NCBI RefSeq assembly: GCF_014643255.1
Contig: NZ_BMJI01000005.1
Location: forward strand, 1 to 64,000
From: Tersicoccus solisilvae
Lineage (GTDB): Bacteria; Actinomycetota; Actinomycetes; Actinomycetales; Micrococcaceae
DNA: 64,000 bases
Direction: 5' to 3'
Shown here: piece after piece, positions 11,501 through 20,216 of the stretch
How the letters are laid out: each line of letters begins with the position of its first letter
Position numbering within the stretch: the stretch's first letter is position 1
Notes under the pieces: model-generated
What the model was told of the DNA's origin: nothing
Database searches by the model: none
The model's input: only the letters and a program-made list of their open reading frames with translations
Position numbers and translations under genes: made by a program

Positions 11501-12112
11501 GTGCTCCGCGTGTTCGAGCAACGCACTGTGCGCATCAGCGCCGTCGGCGACGAGCTGCTGGCCGGGGTGGGCGATCCGCGCGCCCTCGGCTGGTTCGGCC
11601 GGGTGATCGCCCGGACCCCCACCGACGACCTGGACCTGGCGGCCTACACGCTGGCCGCCCCGCAGGAGGGCACCGAGGCCCTGGCCGCCCGCTGGCAGGA
11701 TGAGGTGGGCCGCCGGTTCGAGGACGGCGCGGAGAACCGCCTCGTCATCGGGCTCGCGGCGCACGACCTGGACGTCGAGGTCTCCAGCGCCCGCAGCCGG
11801 CTGAACCTCGCGAACATCATCGACGGCGCCTCCCAGCAGGGCATCCCCGTGATCGTGGTCGGGCCGCCGCCGGGGCTCGACCCGGTGCGGAACCGCCGGC
11901 TTGCCGACCTCTCCGCTGCCTTCGCCGACGTGACCACGCGGCGTCGCCACATCTACGTGGACACGTTCACCCCGCTGCAGCACCACGAGCAGTGGCGCGC
12001 GGACCTGGCCGCCAACGACGGCCGGCCGGGGCAGGCCGGGTACGGGCTGCTCGCGTGGCTCGTGCTGCACCGCGGCTGGTACGAGTGGATGCGGCTGCCC
12101 GTCCCGGCGTGA
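11501..12112 (+). CDS. SGNH/GDSL-like hydrolase
   Basis: This 203-residue protein starts at a GTG with GAGGAAGG upstream. Near the N-terminus it has the block AVGDELLAG, a GDSL-like motif in which the usual nucleophile Ser is replaced by Glu (GDEL). A later stretch, GLAAHDLD, resembles block III (usually GxND), and the C-terminal DGRPGQAGYGLLAW occupies the position of the D-x-x-H block, with Gly where His is expected. The fold call is therefore reasonable but the catalytic residues look degenerate. It may be an inactive or divergent family member. It stands between kgd and a convergent VOC gene, and no pathway link is evident. Confidence 0.65.
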   Translation: MLRVFEQRTVRISAVGDELLAGVGDPRALGWFGRVIARTPTDDLDLAAYTLAAPQEGTEALAARWQDEVGRRFEDGAENRLVIGLAAHDLDVEVSSARSRLNLANIIDGASQQGIPVIVVGPPPGLDPVRNRRLADLSAAFADVTTRRRHIYVDTFTPLQHHEQWRADLAANDGRPGQAGYGLLAWLVLHRGWYEWMRLPVPA

Positions 12113-12133
12113 CGGTGGGCCGACCGCGAGCGG

Positions 12134-12535
12134 CTACCGGTCCCGCGAGGAGAGCAGGCAGAACTCGTTGCCCTCGGGGTCGGCGAAGACGTCCCAGCTG
12201 ACGTCGGGTCCCTGCCCGACGTCGACGCGGGCGGCTCCCAGCCGTAGCAACCGGTCGACCTGCTCGTCCCGGTCCAGGCTGGTATGCGGCGCCAGATCCA
12301 GGTGGATCCGGTTCTTCACCGTCCTGCTCTCCGGCACCGGGACGAACACCATACCCGGCGGCACCCGGTCGAACGGGGTGGCGGCGAGCGCCTCCTCATC
12401 GGCCCAGGCCGGGACGATCACCACCTCGTCGGCCGCCTCGTACACGATCCGCCAGTGGAGCACCTCGGCCCACCAGCGGGCCTGGGCGGCAACGTCGGAC
12501 GAGTCGATGACGATCGAGTACCAGCGCAGGTCCAC
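12134..12535 (-). CDS. VOC-family (glyoxalase/bleomycin resistance-like) protein
   Basis: This 133-residue single-domain protein has the VOC pattern: an N-terminal SSDVAAQARWWAEVLHW segment, a middle NRIHLDLAP strand and a C-terminal DPEGNEFCLL block. The His and Glu of the latter two are typical metal ligands. The start is GTG at 12535 with AGGAGG four bases upstream. Such proteins are dioxygenases, isomerases or drug-binding proteins, and nothing here fixes the substrate. It converges on the SGNH hydrolase gene with a 21-bp gap. Confidence 0.8.
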   Translation of the reverse strand: MDLRWYSIVIDSSDVAAQARWWAEVLHWRIVYEAADEVVIVPAWADEEALAATPFDRVPPGMVFVPVPESRTVKNRIHLDLAPHTSLDRDEQVDRLLRLGAARVDVGQGPDVSWDVFADPEGNEFCLLSSRDR

Positions 12536-12700
12536 GGTTCCTCCTGGGGTGCGGTGCGGCCGGACACCAGGAGCGTACGTGCCGATGCGGACAGCTCCCG
12601 TCCGCCCTCACCTCACGGGGTGGCTTCCGCGTCCGGAACACGTCCCCCGCTGTGGGAGAATGGACGGCGACGATGACGACCGACGGCGAAGGAGGCAGTG

Positions 12701-12775
12701 ATGAGCAAGCGGGCACGTAAGCGCCGCGACCGCAAGCGCGGTGGAGCCAACCACGGCAAGCGGCCGAACACCTGA
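12701..12775 (+). CDS. Ribosomal protein bL37 (24 residues)
   Basis: This tiny basic protein (begins MSKRARKRRDRKRGG and ends NHGKRPNT) matches the actinobacterial bL37/AURKAIP1-COX24-like family, which binds the large ribosomal subunit. The gene is easily missed because of its length. GGAGG sits five bases before the ATG, and a strong hairpin terminator begins 16 bases after the stop, so it forms a compact single-gene unit. Nearly half of its residues are Lys or Arg. In related actinobacteria it is also often found near the SigR/RsrA region, as here (that last point is from memory). Confidence 0.9.
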   Translation: MSKRARKRRDRKRGGANHGKRPNT

Positions 12776-12791
12776 GCCGTTGACGGCACGA

Positions 12792-12825
12792 GAGAGGGCC
12801 CCGGACACACGTCCGGGGCCCTCTC
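12792..12825 (+). terminator. Terminator after bL37
   Basis: A perfect 14-bp stem (GAGAGGGCCCCGGA and its complement) with a six-base loop. It lies between bL37 and the convergent rsrA and may end transcription from both sides. Confidence 0.85.
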
Positions 12826-12864
12826 GGCGTGTTCCGTGCGGATCGACCGCGGGAACGGGAGCTC

Positions 12865-13128
12865 TCAGCGGGAGACGCGCACGGCCGTGATCCGGCTGAT
12901 GATGGTGGCCTTGAGCGTCTCGGGGGCGGTCTCGGCGCAGCTGCGGCGCACGACGGTGCGGATCACCCGCTCCACCTCCTCCTCCTGGACGCACTCGGGG
13001 CAGTGGTCCAGGTGCGCCTTGATCTCGTCGATGTCCTCGCGCGGCAGGGCGCCGTCGAGGTACTCGTAGAGCCGCTCGATCCGGGCGTCCGTGCAGCCGC
13101 CGAGGGCCGTGCAGTCATCCTCACTCAT
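12865..13128 (-). CDS. rsrA: Redox-sensing anti-sigma factor RsrA
   Basis: This 87-residue zinc-binding anti-sigma factor of the ZAS family holds SigR inactive in reducing conditions and releases it on disulfide stress. The metal motif HLDHCPEC (H-x3-C-x2-C) is visible near residues 39-46. An additional Cys pair near the N-terminus (CTALGGC) supplies the other redox-active or ligand residues. Its ATG overlaps the sigR stop (ATGA, 13125-13128), so the two are coupled at about equal level. It is convergent with bL37. Confidence 0.92.
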   Translation of the reverse strand: MSEDDCTALGGCTDARIERLYEYLDGALPREDIDEIKAHLDHCPECVQEEEVERVIRTVVRRSCAETAPETLKATIISRITAVRVSR

Positions 13129-13844
13129 GTCGTCTTCTCCTTGGTGGTGCTGCTCACCCGCATGCCGCGGTCCGCGGCGTAGTCGGAGAGCTTCTCTCGC
13201 AACAACCTCCGGCCGCGGTGCAGCCGGGACATCACGGTGCCGATCGGCGTGCCCATGATCTCCGAGATCTCCTTGTAGGCGAAGCCCTCGACGTCGGACA
13301 GGTACACGGCCAGCCGGAAGTCCTCGGGGATCTCCTGCAGCGCGCGCTTGACGTCGGAGTCCGGCAGGTGGTCGAGCGCCTCGACCTCGGCGGAGCGCAG
13401 CCCGGTCGACGTGTGCGACTCGGCGCGGGCAATCTGCCAGTCCTCGATGTTCTCCGACTGCGACTGCTGCGGCTCACGTTGCCGCTTGCGGTAGAGGTTG
13501 ATGTACGTGTTGGTCAGGATCCGGTACAGCCAGGCCTTGAGGTTCGTGCCCGGCTTGTACTGGTGGAAGGCCGAGAAGGCCTTGGCATAGGCCTCCTGCA
13601 CCAGGTCCTCGGCGTCCGCGGGATTGCGCGCCATCCGCAGGGCCGCCGAGTAGAGCTGATCGACGTACTGGAGCGCGTCCCGCTCGAAGCGGGCCCGGCG
13701 TTGGTCCGGCGTCTCACGGGCGACGTCGACGTCGGGGGAATCGGTCGGCGCGTCGCTCGCGGCGTCGTCGGCCGCGGGAGAGGGCGTGCGTGGTGCTGAA
13801 GTCATCGTCGCCCAGTCTACTGGCGTCGCCTCGAGCACCGGCAT
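13125..13844 (-). CDS. sigR: ECF sigma factor SigR (SigH-type)
   Basis: This ECF sigma factor (239 residues from the chosen start) directs the thiol-oxidative stress response. Region 2 includes [13 protein letters not shown] and [12 protein letters not shown]; region 4 includes [21 protein letters not shown]. Before region 2 there is a disordered Ala/Asp-rich extension of about 50 residues. I chose ATG 13844 because a G-rich ribosome-binding site (GGAGGGAGGGG) precedes it. A second ATG at 13805 has none and is an alternative. rsrA follows with a four-base overlap. A SigR-type promoter upstream suggests positive autoregulation. Confidence 0.92.
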   Translation of the reverse strand: MPVLEATPVDWATMTSAPRTPSPAADDAASDAPTDSPDVDVARETPDQRRARFERDALQYVDQLYSAALRMARNPADAEDLVQEAYAKAFSAFHQYKPGTNLKAWLYRILTNTYINLYRKRQREPQQSQSENIEDWQIARAESHTSTGLRSAEVEALDHLPDSDVKRALQEIPEDFRLAVYLSDVEGFAYKEISEIMGTPIGTVMSRLHRGRRLLREKLSDYAADRGMRVSSTTKEKTT

Positions 13845-13892
13845 GGCCCCTCCCTCCCGCGTCCGTCGCTGGTGTTCCTTCCACCAGATGCC

Positions 13893-13920
13893 AACCACGC
13901 GTCGTGGCGCGAATATTCCC
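13893..13920 (-). promoter_or_regulatory. Candidate SigR-dependent promoter of sigR
   Basis: On the minus strand GGGAAT (13920-13915) is followed after 19 bp by GTT (13895-13893), which fits the SigR/SigH consensus GGAAT-N16-20-GTT. Transcription would start about 40 bp before the chosen sigR start. Autoregulation through such a site is the rule for this sigma factor. Confidence 0.6.
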
Positions 13921-14092
13921 CCGCGGCCGGCGACCGGCCTGCGTGTCGCGCCCGCCGCGTTCCGCCCGCGGGTGGGCGGAGGCGGGAAAAGATGGAAAAC
14001 TGGCAAGCACCGACCCTCGGCGTCGGTGCGCGGGGCGGCCGATCGACCGTCGTCGCACGTCCGCGCCGTCGTTCCCACACTGGAGGCAGATC

Positions 14093-14800
14093 ATGACGCT
14101 CGTTCGTTTCTTCGCCCGACCCGCCCTCGCCGGCACCTTCGTCCTCTCCGGCATCGACCGGTTCAAGAACGCCGCGAGCCAGGCCTCCTCCCTGCAGCCC
14201 GTGATCGGCGGCCTGCGTTCGGTGGCCCCCCAGGTCGCCGCGTACACCCGCGACGAGGTCACGGTCACCAAGGTCCTCGGCGGCGTGCAGGCCGGCGCCG
14301 GTGCGCTGCTGGCCGTCGGCAAGGTCACCCGCCTGGCCTCGACCGTGCTGGTCGGCACGCAGGCGGTGAACGCCTGGGTCGAGTTCACGCAGGCGCCCGC
14401 CGACACGGCAGAGGAGAAGGCCGCCCGGCGCACCCAGCTGCTCAGGAACGTCGGCCTCGCCGGTGGCGCCGCCCTCGCGGCCGTCGACCGCAACGGCAAG
14501 CCCTCCCTGGCCTGGCGTGCCGAGCACGCGGCCGCCGGCGCCAAGCGCTCCGCCGCCCGGTCCGAGACCCGCAAGAACCTGCAGAAGTCGGCCGCGGAGG
14601 CGAAGAAGAACGTCCGCAGCGTCGCCGCGGACACGAAGAAGAACCTGGTCTCCAGCACGGCGGACGCCCGGAAGAGCGTCCGCGACGCCGCCGCGAAGAC
14701 CTCGAAGGCCGCCGCCAGGAACGCGAAGCCCGCGTCGAAGAACGCCTCGACCTGGCAGAAGAGGGCCGAGAAGCAGCTCAAGGCCGCCGGCATCCTCTGA
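14093..14800 (+). CDS. DoxX-family membrane protein with Lys/Ala-rich tail
   Basis: This 235-residue protein has a DoxX-like membrane domain (about residues 1-130, beginning MTLVRFFARPALAGTFVLSGIDRF). A highly charged tail (about 145-235), made of Lys/Ala/Ser/Arg repeats such as KKNVRS and KKNLVS, follows. The tail resembles histone-H1-like or coiled, nucleic-acid-binding regions, and its role is unknown. GGAGG lies upstream of the ATG at 14093. DoxX proteins often take part in thiol or oxidative-stress systems, which fits the adjacent divergent sigR, but no direct link is seen. Confidence 0.8.
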   Translation: MTLVRFFARPALAGTFVLSGIDRFKNAASQASSLQPVIGGLRSVAPQVAAYTRDEVTVTKVLGGVQAGAGALLAVGKVTRLASTVLVGTQAVNAWVEFTQAPADTAEEKAARRTQLLRNVGLAGGAALAAVDRNGKPSLAWRAEHAAAGAKRSAARSETRKNLQKSAAEAKKNVRSVAADTKKNLVSSTADARKSVRDAAAKTSKAAARNAKPASKNASTWQKRAEKQLKAAGIL

Positions 14801-14829
14801 AGCGGCGCGCCCGCAGCACCGTGGACAGC

Positions 14830-16203
14830 ATGACCGGCACCGACGACGCGGCGCAGCGGAGCCTCCCCTGGTGGGAGGCTCCGCTCGCGCCGCAGCCCGT
14901 GGACGCGGTGCTCAGCGTGCCCGGCTCGAAGTCCCTGACCAACCGGTACCTCGTGCTCGGTGCCCTCGCCGGCGACGGGTCGCGGCTGCGCTCGCCCCTG
15001 CACTCCCGGGACACCCACCTCATGCTGGCCGCGGTCCGGGCGCTCGGGGCGCGAGTCGAGGACGTGCCCGGTGACGGCGACTTCGGCCCGGACTGGCGGT
15101 TCACCGCCCCGATACCCACCGGCGTGCCCGCCCCGGAGGTCTCCGACGCGGCCGGTGCCTCCGGCCCGGCCCCTGAGCGGTCGGTCGACTGCGGGCTCGC
15201 CGGCACCGTGATGCGCTTCGTCCCGCCGCTGGCGGCCCTGACGGACGGGCCGGTGCGGTTCGACGGCGACGAGGGCGCCCGGCGCCGGCCCATGGCCGCC
15301 GTCCTGCACGGACTGCGCGCGCTCGGGGTCACCGTCGACGACGACGGCCGGGGCACCCTGCCGTTCACCGTGCACGGCACCGGCGCGGTGACCGGCGATC
15401 ACGTGGTGATCGACGCGTCCGCGTCCTCCCAGTTCGTCTCGGCCCTGCTGCTCGCCGCTCCGCGCTTCGCCCGTGGGCTGCGGCTCGAGCATGCCGGGGC
15501 CCCGATCCCGAGCCTGCCGCACGTGGAGATGACCGTGCAGGTGCTGCGCGAGGCGGGCGTCGCCGTGGACGACGGCACCCCCGACGTCTGGACGGTCCGA
15601 CCCGGGCCCGTGCGTCACTTCGACGTGGCGGTCGAGCCGGACCTCTCCAACGCCGGCCCGTTCCTGGCCGCGGCCCTGGTGACCGGGGGCCGGGTCACCG
15701 TCACCGGCTGGCCCGAGCACACCACGCAGGGCGGGGACCACTGGCGGCAGATCCTGCCCGCCTTCGGGGCGACCGTCACGCGCGGACCGGACCTGCTCAC
15801 CGTCACGGGGCCCACGCGGTTGCGCCCGGTCGACCTCGACCTCTCCGCCGCGGGTGAGCTGGCCCCCACCGTCGCCGCCCTCGCCGCCGTGGCGCCGGGC
15901 CGGTCACGGCTGCGCGGCATCGCGCACCTGCGCGGTCACGAGACCGACCGGCTGGCCGCGCTGCGGGCCGAACTGACCCGCGCGGGCGCCACCACCAGCG
16001 AGACCGACGACGGTCTGGTGATCGACGGCGGCGCACTGCACGCCGCCGACCTGCGCAGTTACGCCGACCACCGGATGGCGACGTTCGGCGCGGTGCTCGG
16101 GCTCGTCACCCCGGGCGTGCGCGTGCAGGACATCGCCACCACCGCCAAGACGATGCCCGAGTTCGCCGACCTGTGGGCGCGGATGCTCGCGGGCACCGCC
16201 TGA
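14830..16203 (+). CDS. aroA: 3-phosphoshikimate 1-carboxyvinyltransferase (EPSP synthase)
   Basis: This is the sixth step of the shikimate pathway: it joins phosphoenolpyruvate to shikimate-3-phosphate. The 457-residue chain has the N-terminal substrate motif PGSKSLTNRY (near 34), LAGTVMRF with the PEP-site region, and C-terminal LRGHETDRLAAL and DHRMAT motifs. An internal insertion rich in Pro/Ala (about 95-120) is longer than in many homologues. The start is uncertain: ATG 14830 and GTG 14821 both lack a clear ribosome-binding site. rsgA follows 36 bp downstream, an arrangement common in actinobacteria. Confidence 0.95.
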   Translation: MTGTDDAAQRSLPWWEAPLAPQPVDAVLSVPGSKSLTNRYLVLGALAGDGSRLRSPLHSRDTHLMLAAVRALGARVEDVPGDGDFGPDWRFTAPIPTGVPAPEVSDAAGASGPAPERSVDCGLAGTVMRFVPPLAALTDGPVRFDGDEGARRRPMAAVLHGLRALGVTVDDDGRGTLPFTVHGTGAVTGDHVVIDASASSQFVSALLLAAPRFARGLRLEHAGAPIPSLPHVEMTVQVLREAGVAVDDGTPDVWTVRPGPVRHFDVAVEPDLSNAGPFLAAALVTGGRVTVTGWPEHTTQGGDHWRQILPAFGATVTRGPDLLTVTGPTRLRPVDLDLSAAGELAPTVAALAAVAPGRSRLRGIAHLRGHETDRLAALRAELTRAGATTSETDDGLVIDGGALHAADLRSYADHRMATFGAVLGLVTPGVRVQDIATTAKTMPEFADLWARMLAGTA

Positions 16204-16239
16204 GGCCCGCGTGCCCGTGACCGAGACCGCAAGGACGCC

Positions 16240-17346
16240 GTGAGCGGGCGCGAGTGGGACGAGTCGGACGTGCGCATCCGGCCGAACAAGCGCGGCACGC
16301 GGCCCCGCACGAAGGACCGGCCCGAGCACCGGGACGCCGTCGTCGGCCGCATCGTCACCGTGGACCGCGGCCGGTACACGACCGTGGTCGACGAGGACAC
16401 GGCCGACGAACGCGTCGTCATCGCGGCCCGCGCGCGGGAGCTGCGCCGTACCGCGATCGTGCCGGGGGACGAGGTCGACCTGGTCGGCGACGTCAGCGGC
16501 ACCGCGGACACTCTCGCGCGGCTCGTGCGCATCCGGGACCGGCGGACGGTGCTGCGCCGGTCAGCGGACGACACCGACCCGGTGGAGCGCGTCGTCGTCG
16601 CCAACGCGGACCAGCTCGTGATCGTCACCGCCGCCGCCCGGCCCGAGCCGCGCACCGGGTTCGTGGATCGCGCGCTGGTGGCCGCTTACGACGCCGGCAT
16701 CGCTCCCCTGCTGTGCCTGACCAAGGCCGATCTCGCCGACCCGGCCCCGTTCCTGGCCAACTACGCGCACCTCGACCTGCCCGTGGTGATCAGCCGGGCG
16801 GGCTCGGCCGCCGGCGAGGAGGACGACGCGGCACTGGACCCGGAGGCGATCGAGGCCCTGCGGCGCCGGCTCGACGGGCGGATCAGCGTGCTGATCGGGC
16901 ACTCCGGGGTGGGCAAGTCCACCCTCGTCAACGCCCTCTCCGACGCCGGCCGCGCGACCGGCACGGTCAACGACGTGACCGGCCGCGGGCGGCACACCTC
17001 CTCCTCGGCCCTCGCGATCCGGCTGGCCGACGGCGCCGCCGGCAGCTGGATCATCGACACCCCCGGCATCCGGTCCTTCGGGCTGGCCCACGTCTCGGCC
17101 GACACGCTGCTGCGCGCGTTCGACGACCTGGAGCCCGGGGCGGAGCAGTGCCCGCGCGGGTGCGAGCACCGCAGCCCCGACGACGGCTGCGAACTGGACG
17201 GATGGGTGGCCGACGGTGGTGCGGGCCCGGCCGGCCCCGCACGGCTGGCATCGTTCCGGCGGCTGCTCGGCGTGGGGGCGGACGCCGCGGCGGCTCAGAA
17301 GGAACTCGGCGCCGCCGAGGCCCCCGGCCCCCTCCCCTCCCGCTGA
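16240..17346 (+). CDS. rsgA: Small-subunit ribosome biogenesis GTPase RsgA
   Basis: This 368-residue circularly permuted GTPase assists late 30S subunit maturation. An N-terminal OB-fold (about 35-105) is followed by the permuted G-domain: the G4 motif TKAD comes before the P-loop [12 protein letters not shown], then [11 protein letters not shown]-terminal zinc region follows ([16 protein letters not shown]). The GTG start has AAGGA four bases upstream. It probably shares a transcript with aroA. Its stop codon lies in a palindrome shared with the convergent neighbour. Confidence 0.95.
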   Translation: MSGREWDESDVRIRPNKRGTRPRTKDRPEHRDAVVGRIVTVDRGRYTTVVDEDTADERVVIAARARELRRTAIVPGDEVDLVGDVSGTADTLARLVRIRDRRTVLRRSADDTDPVERVVVANADQLVIVTAAARPEPRTGFVDRALVAAYDAGIAPLLCLTKADLADPAPFLANYAHLDLPVVISRAGSAAGEEDDAALDPEAIEALRRRLDGRISVLIGHSGVGKSTLVNALSDAGRATGTVNDVTGRGRHTSSSALAIRLADGAAGSWIIDTPGIRSFGLAHVSADTLLRAFDDLEPGAEQCPRGCEHRSPDDGCELDGWVADGGAGPAGPARLASFRRLLGVGADAAAAQKELGAAEAPGPLPSR

Positions 17347-17356
17347 CCGGTCAGCG
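17341..17356. terminator. Palindrome carrying the stop codons of two convergent genes
   Basis: The perfect 16-bp palindrome CGCTGACCGGTCAGCG contains the rsgA stop (17344-17346) and the stop of the opposite gene (17351-17353). C-rich and G-rich flanks could lengthen the stem. It may serve as a compact bidirectional terminator, though it has no loop of its own. Confidence 0.4.
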
Positions 17357-18097
17357 TGGGGGAATCGAGGGGCGGGGACGCCGGGCGACTCGTTCGAGGG
17401 CGACGACGTCCCGGGCGAAGGAGACGGTGAGCAGCGCCAGGGCGACGGCCACCAGTACGCCGGCCACCGGCACCGGCAGCACCGGGACCAGCGCGACGAC
17501 CAGCACGACGCCCTGCACGGCGGCCACGATCCGCCGGAACCGGCTGAACCCGAGGGGGCCCCGCAGCGCCGGCCGCCACCAGGAGAGGGCCACGAAGGCG
17601 TAGCGCATCAGTCCGACCGCCAGCACCCACGGCCCCAGCACGCACGTCAGGGGGACGGACAACACGAGCAGCAGCGCCGCGTCGGTCTCCATGTCCAGCC
17701 GCGACCCCGGCGCGGACGCGGTGCCGGTGCGGCGGGCCACCCAACCGTCGACGGCGTCCAGCAGCACCGCCGGGGCCGCCAGCAGGAGCAGCCACCAGGA
17801 CCGGAAGGGAACCGCCCCCAGCAGGGCCAGCACGACGATCGTGGCGCAGCCGCCGCCCAGCACCGCCCGCGTCAGCGTCACCCGGTCCGCCGGCGTGGAG
17901 AACAGCGGACGACGCCGCGCGACGCTGACCACCCCGACGGACACCAGCGTGAGCCCGCTGATCACGGCGGCGGCGCTGCCGAAGGGCGAGGCACCCCCGA
18001 ACTGGACCAGCAGGATGCCCACCCCCAGGCAACCGAGCACGGTCACGACGACATCGAGCACCGCGCGCTGACCGACCCGGCTCGCCATCCGGTGCAT
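17351..18097 (-). CDS. CDP-alcohol phosphatidyltransferase family protein
   Basis: This 248-residue membrane enzyme has the full catalytic signature D-x2-D-G-x2-A-R-x8-G-x3-D-x3-D, here DAVDGWVAR followed by G and DMETD. It should transfer a phosphatidyl or similar phosphate group from a CDP-linked donor to an alcohol. Several hydrophobic segments surround the motif. The acceptor is not identifiable. I chose ATG 18097 because GGAGG lies five bases upstream; the frame extends to 18163 without support. The divergent neighbour is a flippase-like membrane protein, so a joint role in a membrane lipid is possible. Confidence 0.85.
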   Translation of the reverse strand: MHRMASRVGQRAVLDVVVTVLGCLGVGILLVQFGGASPFGSAAAVISGLTLVSVGVVSVARRRPLFSTPADRVTLTRAVLGGGCATIVVLALLGAVPFRSWWLLLLAAPAVLLDAVDGWVARRTGTASAPGSRLDMETDAALLLVLSVPLTCVLGPWVLAVGLMRYAFVALSWWRPALRGPLGFSRFRRIVAAVQGVVLVVALVPVLPVPVAGVLVAVALALLTVSFARDVVALERVARRPRPSIPPR

Positions 18098-18278
18098 CGC
18101 CGCCTCCGTCGCCCGTCGCGTCCTGCGCCCGCCGCCGCCCGCACGCGAACGGCGTGCCCGCACGGGGCCGCACGGGCACGTGGAGCCATCTTCCTCCGGA
18201 ACCGGCTCCGTGGGCCAGCGCCCGACCGGACGCGCGCGTGCGCCGCCCGTGCCCCACCTTCCCGGGACGGCGCCTCGC

Positions 18279-18290
18279 TAGACTGCCGGC
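18279..18290 (+). promoter_or_regulatory. -10 element for a leaderless gene
   Basis: TAGACT at 18279-18284 is followed by six bases and then the ATG at 18291. No ribosome-binding site is present, and the -35 region is weak. This geometry implies that transcription begins at or next to the start codon. Confidence 0.5.
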
Positions 18291-19289
18291 ATGGGACCAG
18301 CCGGGCGACCAGGGCCGGACCGGCCCCGTCGTCCCGGGCTCCGGACGCTCACCCTCGTGCTGCAGGTGGGCGTGACGGTCGGGATCCTCGTCTGGGTCGT
18401 GATCGTGTGGGGTCCCGCGCCGTTCGCCGCCGCGACCCGGGTGTTGACGGTGCCCGCGGCCGTCGCCGGGTTGCTGCTGGGCGCGTTCGGCGTTCTGCTC
18501 CAGGCCGGCCGCTGGCGCCTCGTCGCCCGCACCCGCGGCCTGAGCATCACGCCCGGCGCGGCCGTCTCCCGCTGCTGGCAGGCGGCCTTCCTCAACGCCG
18601 TGCTCCCCGGCGGGCTGGCCGGGGACGCGCTGCGCGCCGTCGAACAGCCCCGGGCCGGGACGGACTCCCCCGGCGCGACCCTCAAGCGCAGCGCCGGCAC
18701 CGTCACGGCCGAGCGCCTGGCCGGGACGACGGTGGTCTTCACCGCGGCAGGGATCGCCCTGCTGGCCCTGCAGCCCGCCGTCGGGCTGCTGTCCCTGGCC
18801 GTCGCGGCGGTGTGCGCCGCGGTCGCGTGGCCGTGGTTGCGGTGGCTGACCCGTGGCGACCTGGCCCGGGTGGCCGGGCTCTCGGTCGCGGGCTGGGCCG
18901 TGTTCGCGGCGATGTTCGTGGTGGCGCTGCTCGTCGTCGCGCCGGACGTGCCGCTCGGCCAGGCGCCGGCGCTGGCCGCGATCAGCCTCGCCGGCATGTC
19001 CGTGCCCCTGAACGTGGCCGGCTGGGGACCGCGCGAGGGCACCGCCGCGCTCGGCTTCCTGCTCGTCGGTCAGCCACCCGGGCTGGGCGTCGCCGTGTCC
19101 GTCGCGTACGGCCTGCTGGCGCTCGTCTCCGTGCTGCCGGGCGGGCTCGTCCTGCTGGCCCGTACACTGCGCAGGGACCGTCTGCGCCCGTCCGGCGACC
19201 CGGACGACGCCGGGCACCGCCCGCCGCGACCCCCATCCGACCACCCCCGATCACGCCACGCCCGCCGGGCGGCACAGGAGAGACCATGA
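18291..19289 (+). CDS. Lysylphosphatidylglycerol synthase TM-domain / UPF0104-like membrane protein
   Basis: This 332-residue protein has about seven to eight hydrophobic segments and the family features [27 protein letters not shown] and [12 protein letters not shown]. Relatives (AglD and the MprF flippase half) move lipids or influence glycan assembly. The ATG is preceded by a -10 hexamer only six bases away, so it is probably leaderless. Its last four bases overlap the hisN start (ATGA), linking the two genes in one transcript. The tail after residue 300 is polar and Arg/Pro-rich. Exact function is unknown. Confidence 0.78.
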   Translation: MGPAGRPGPDRPRRPGLRTLTLVLQVGVTVGILVWVVIVWGPAPFAAATRVLTVPAAVAGLLLGAFGVLLQAGRWRLVARTRGLSITPGAAVSRCWQAAFLNAVLPGGLAGDALRAVEQPRAGTDSPGATLKRSAGTVTAERLAGTTVVFTAAGIALLALQPAVGLLSLAVAAVCAAVAWPWLRWLTRGDLARVAGLSVAGWAVFAAMFVVALLVVAPDVPLGQAPALAAISLAGMSVPLNVAGWGPREGTAALGFLLVGQPPGLGVAVSVAYGLLALVSVLPGGLVLLARTLRRDRLRPSGDPDDAGHRPPRPPSDHPRSRHARRAAQERP

Positions 19290-20125
19290 CAGCTCGCGAC
19301 CGGACGTCCTCGCCCTGGACCGAGGACCTGCGCCTCGCCCACGTGATCGCGGACGCGGTCGACGCGCAGACGATGACGCGGTTCAAGGCCCAGGACCTGA
19401 CGGTGGAGACCAAGCCGGACATGACCCCGGTCAGCGACGCCGACACCGCCGCCGAGGAGTCCATCCGCGCCCAGCTCGCCCGGGTGCGGCCGCGGGACGC
19501 CGTGCTCGGGGAGGAATTCGGCTCGACCGGCTCGGGGCCGCGCCGGTGGGTGATCGATCCCATCGACGGCACCAAGAACTTCGTCCGCGGCGTGCCGGTG
19601 TGGGCGACGTTGATCGCCCTGATCGACGAGGGGCGACCGGTGGTCGGCGTCGTCTCGGCCCCGGCGCTGAACAAGCGCTGGTGGGCCGCCGAGGGCGGCG
19701 GGGCGTTCACCGGCCGGTCCCTCGCCGCGGCGACCCGGCTGCGGGTCTCCGACGTCGGTACGCTCGCCGATGCGTCCCTCTCCTACTCCTCCCTCGGCGG
19801 CTGGCGGGAGCGGGGCGGCCTGGACGCGTTCCTCGACCTGACCGACGCCGTGTGGCGCACCCGCGCGTACGGGGACTTCTGGTCCTACTGCCTCGTCGCC
19901 GAGGGCGCCGTCGACATCGCCTGCGAGCCCGAGCTCAATCTGCATGACATGGCGGCACTGGTGCCGATCGTCACCGAGGCCGGCGGCCGGTTCACCTCCC
20001 TCGACGGCGTCGACGGACCCTTCGGCGGCAACGCCCTGGCCACGAACGCCCGGCTGCACACCGAGGTGCTGCGCCGGCTCAACCCCGGCCTGGACGAACT
20101 CGCCCTCACCCCCGCCGAGCGCTGA
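19286..20125 (+). CDS. hisN: Histidinol-phosphatase (inositol monophosphatase family)
   Basis: This 279-residue phosphatase has the Mg2+-binding signatures of the IMPase fold: GEEFG (near 72), DPIDGTKNF (near 91) and, toward the end, [17 protein letters not shown] in place of the usual WDxAA. HisN of this group completes histidine synthesis in actinobacteria by dephosphorylating histidinol phosphate. A general inositol monophosphatase is the alternative. The start at 19286 overlaps the preceding stop (ATGA) and has AGGAGA upstream. A hairpin terminator follows. Confidence 0.85.
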   Translation: MTARDRTSSPWTEDLRLAHVIADAVDAQTMTRFKAQDLTVETKPDMTPVSDADTAAEESIRAQLARVRPRDAVLGEEFGSTGSGPRRWVIDPIDGTKNFVRGVPVWATLIALIDEGRPVVGVVSAPALNKRWWAAEGGGAFTGRSLAAATRLRVSDVGTLADASLSYSSLGGWRERGGLDAFLDLTDAVWRTRAYGDFWSYCLVAEGAVDIACEPELNLHDMAALVPIVTEAGGRFTSLDGVDGPFGGNALATNARLHTEVLRRLNPGLDELALTPAER

Positions 20126-20133
20126 CCCCGGCG

Positions 20134-20173
20134 CGCCCGCCGCCCCGGCCATGACGGCCCGGGACGGCGGGCG
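20134..20173 (+). terminator. Hairpin terminator after hisN
   Basis: Arms CGCCCGCCG (20134-20142) and CGGCGGGCG (20165-20173) pair perfectly, and an inner GC-rich stem extends the pairing. It ends directly before the mntH -35 element, so it also insulates that promoter. Confidence 0.7.
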
Positions 20174-20216
20174 TTGCCGTCCGCGCCGTGCGGCGGTAAT
20201 TTTCAGGTGTGCCTAA
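20174..20216 (+). promoter_or_regulatory. mntH promoter with MntR-like operator over the start codon
   Basis: The -35 TTGCCG (20174-20179), a 17-bp spacer and the -10 TAATTT (20197-20202) place the transcription start at about 20209, the GTG of mntH. The inverted repeat TCAGG-TGTG-CCTAA (20203-20216) spans that position. Its form, TYAGG-N4-CCTRA, resembles DtxR/MntR-family operators. Binding there would block RNA polymerase at the start site. The gene right after mntH encodes such a regulator. Confidence 0.7.

Noticed and set aside
12608-12994. Minus-strand open frames over bL37
   Set aside because: They run through the terminator and are Arg/Ala/Pro-rich shadows. The plus-strand bL37 has all translation signals.
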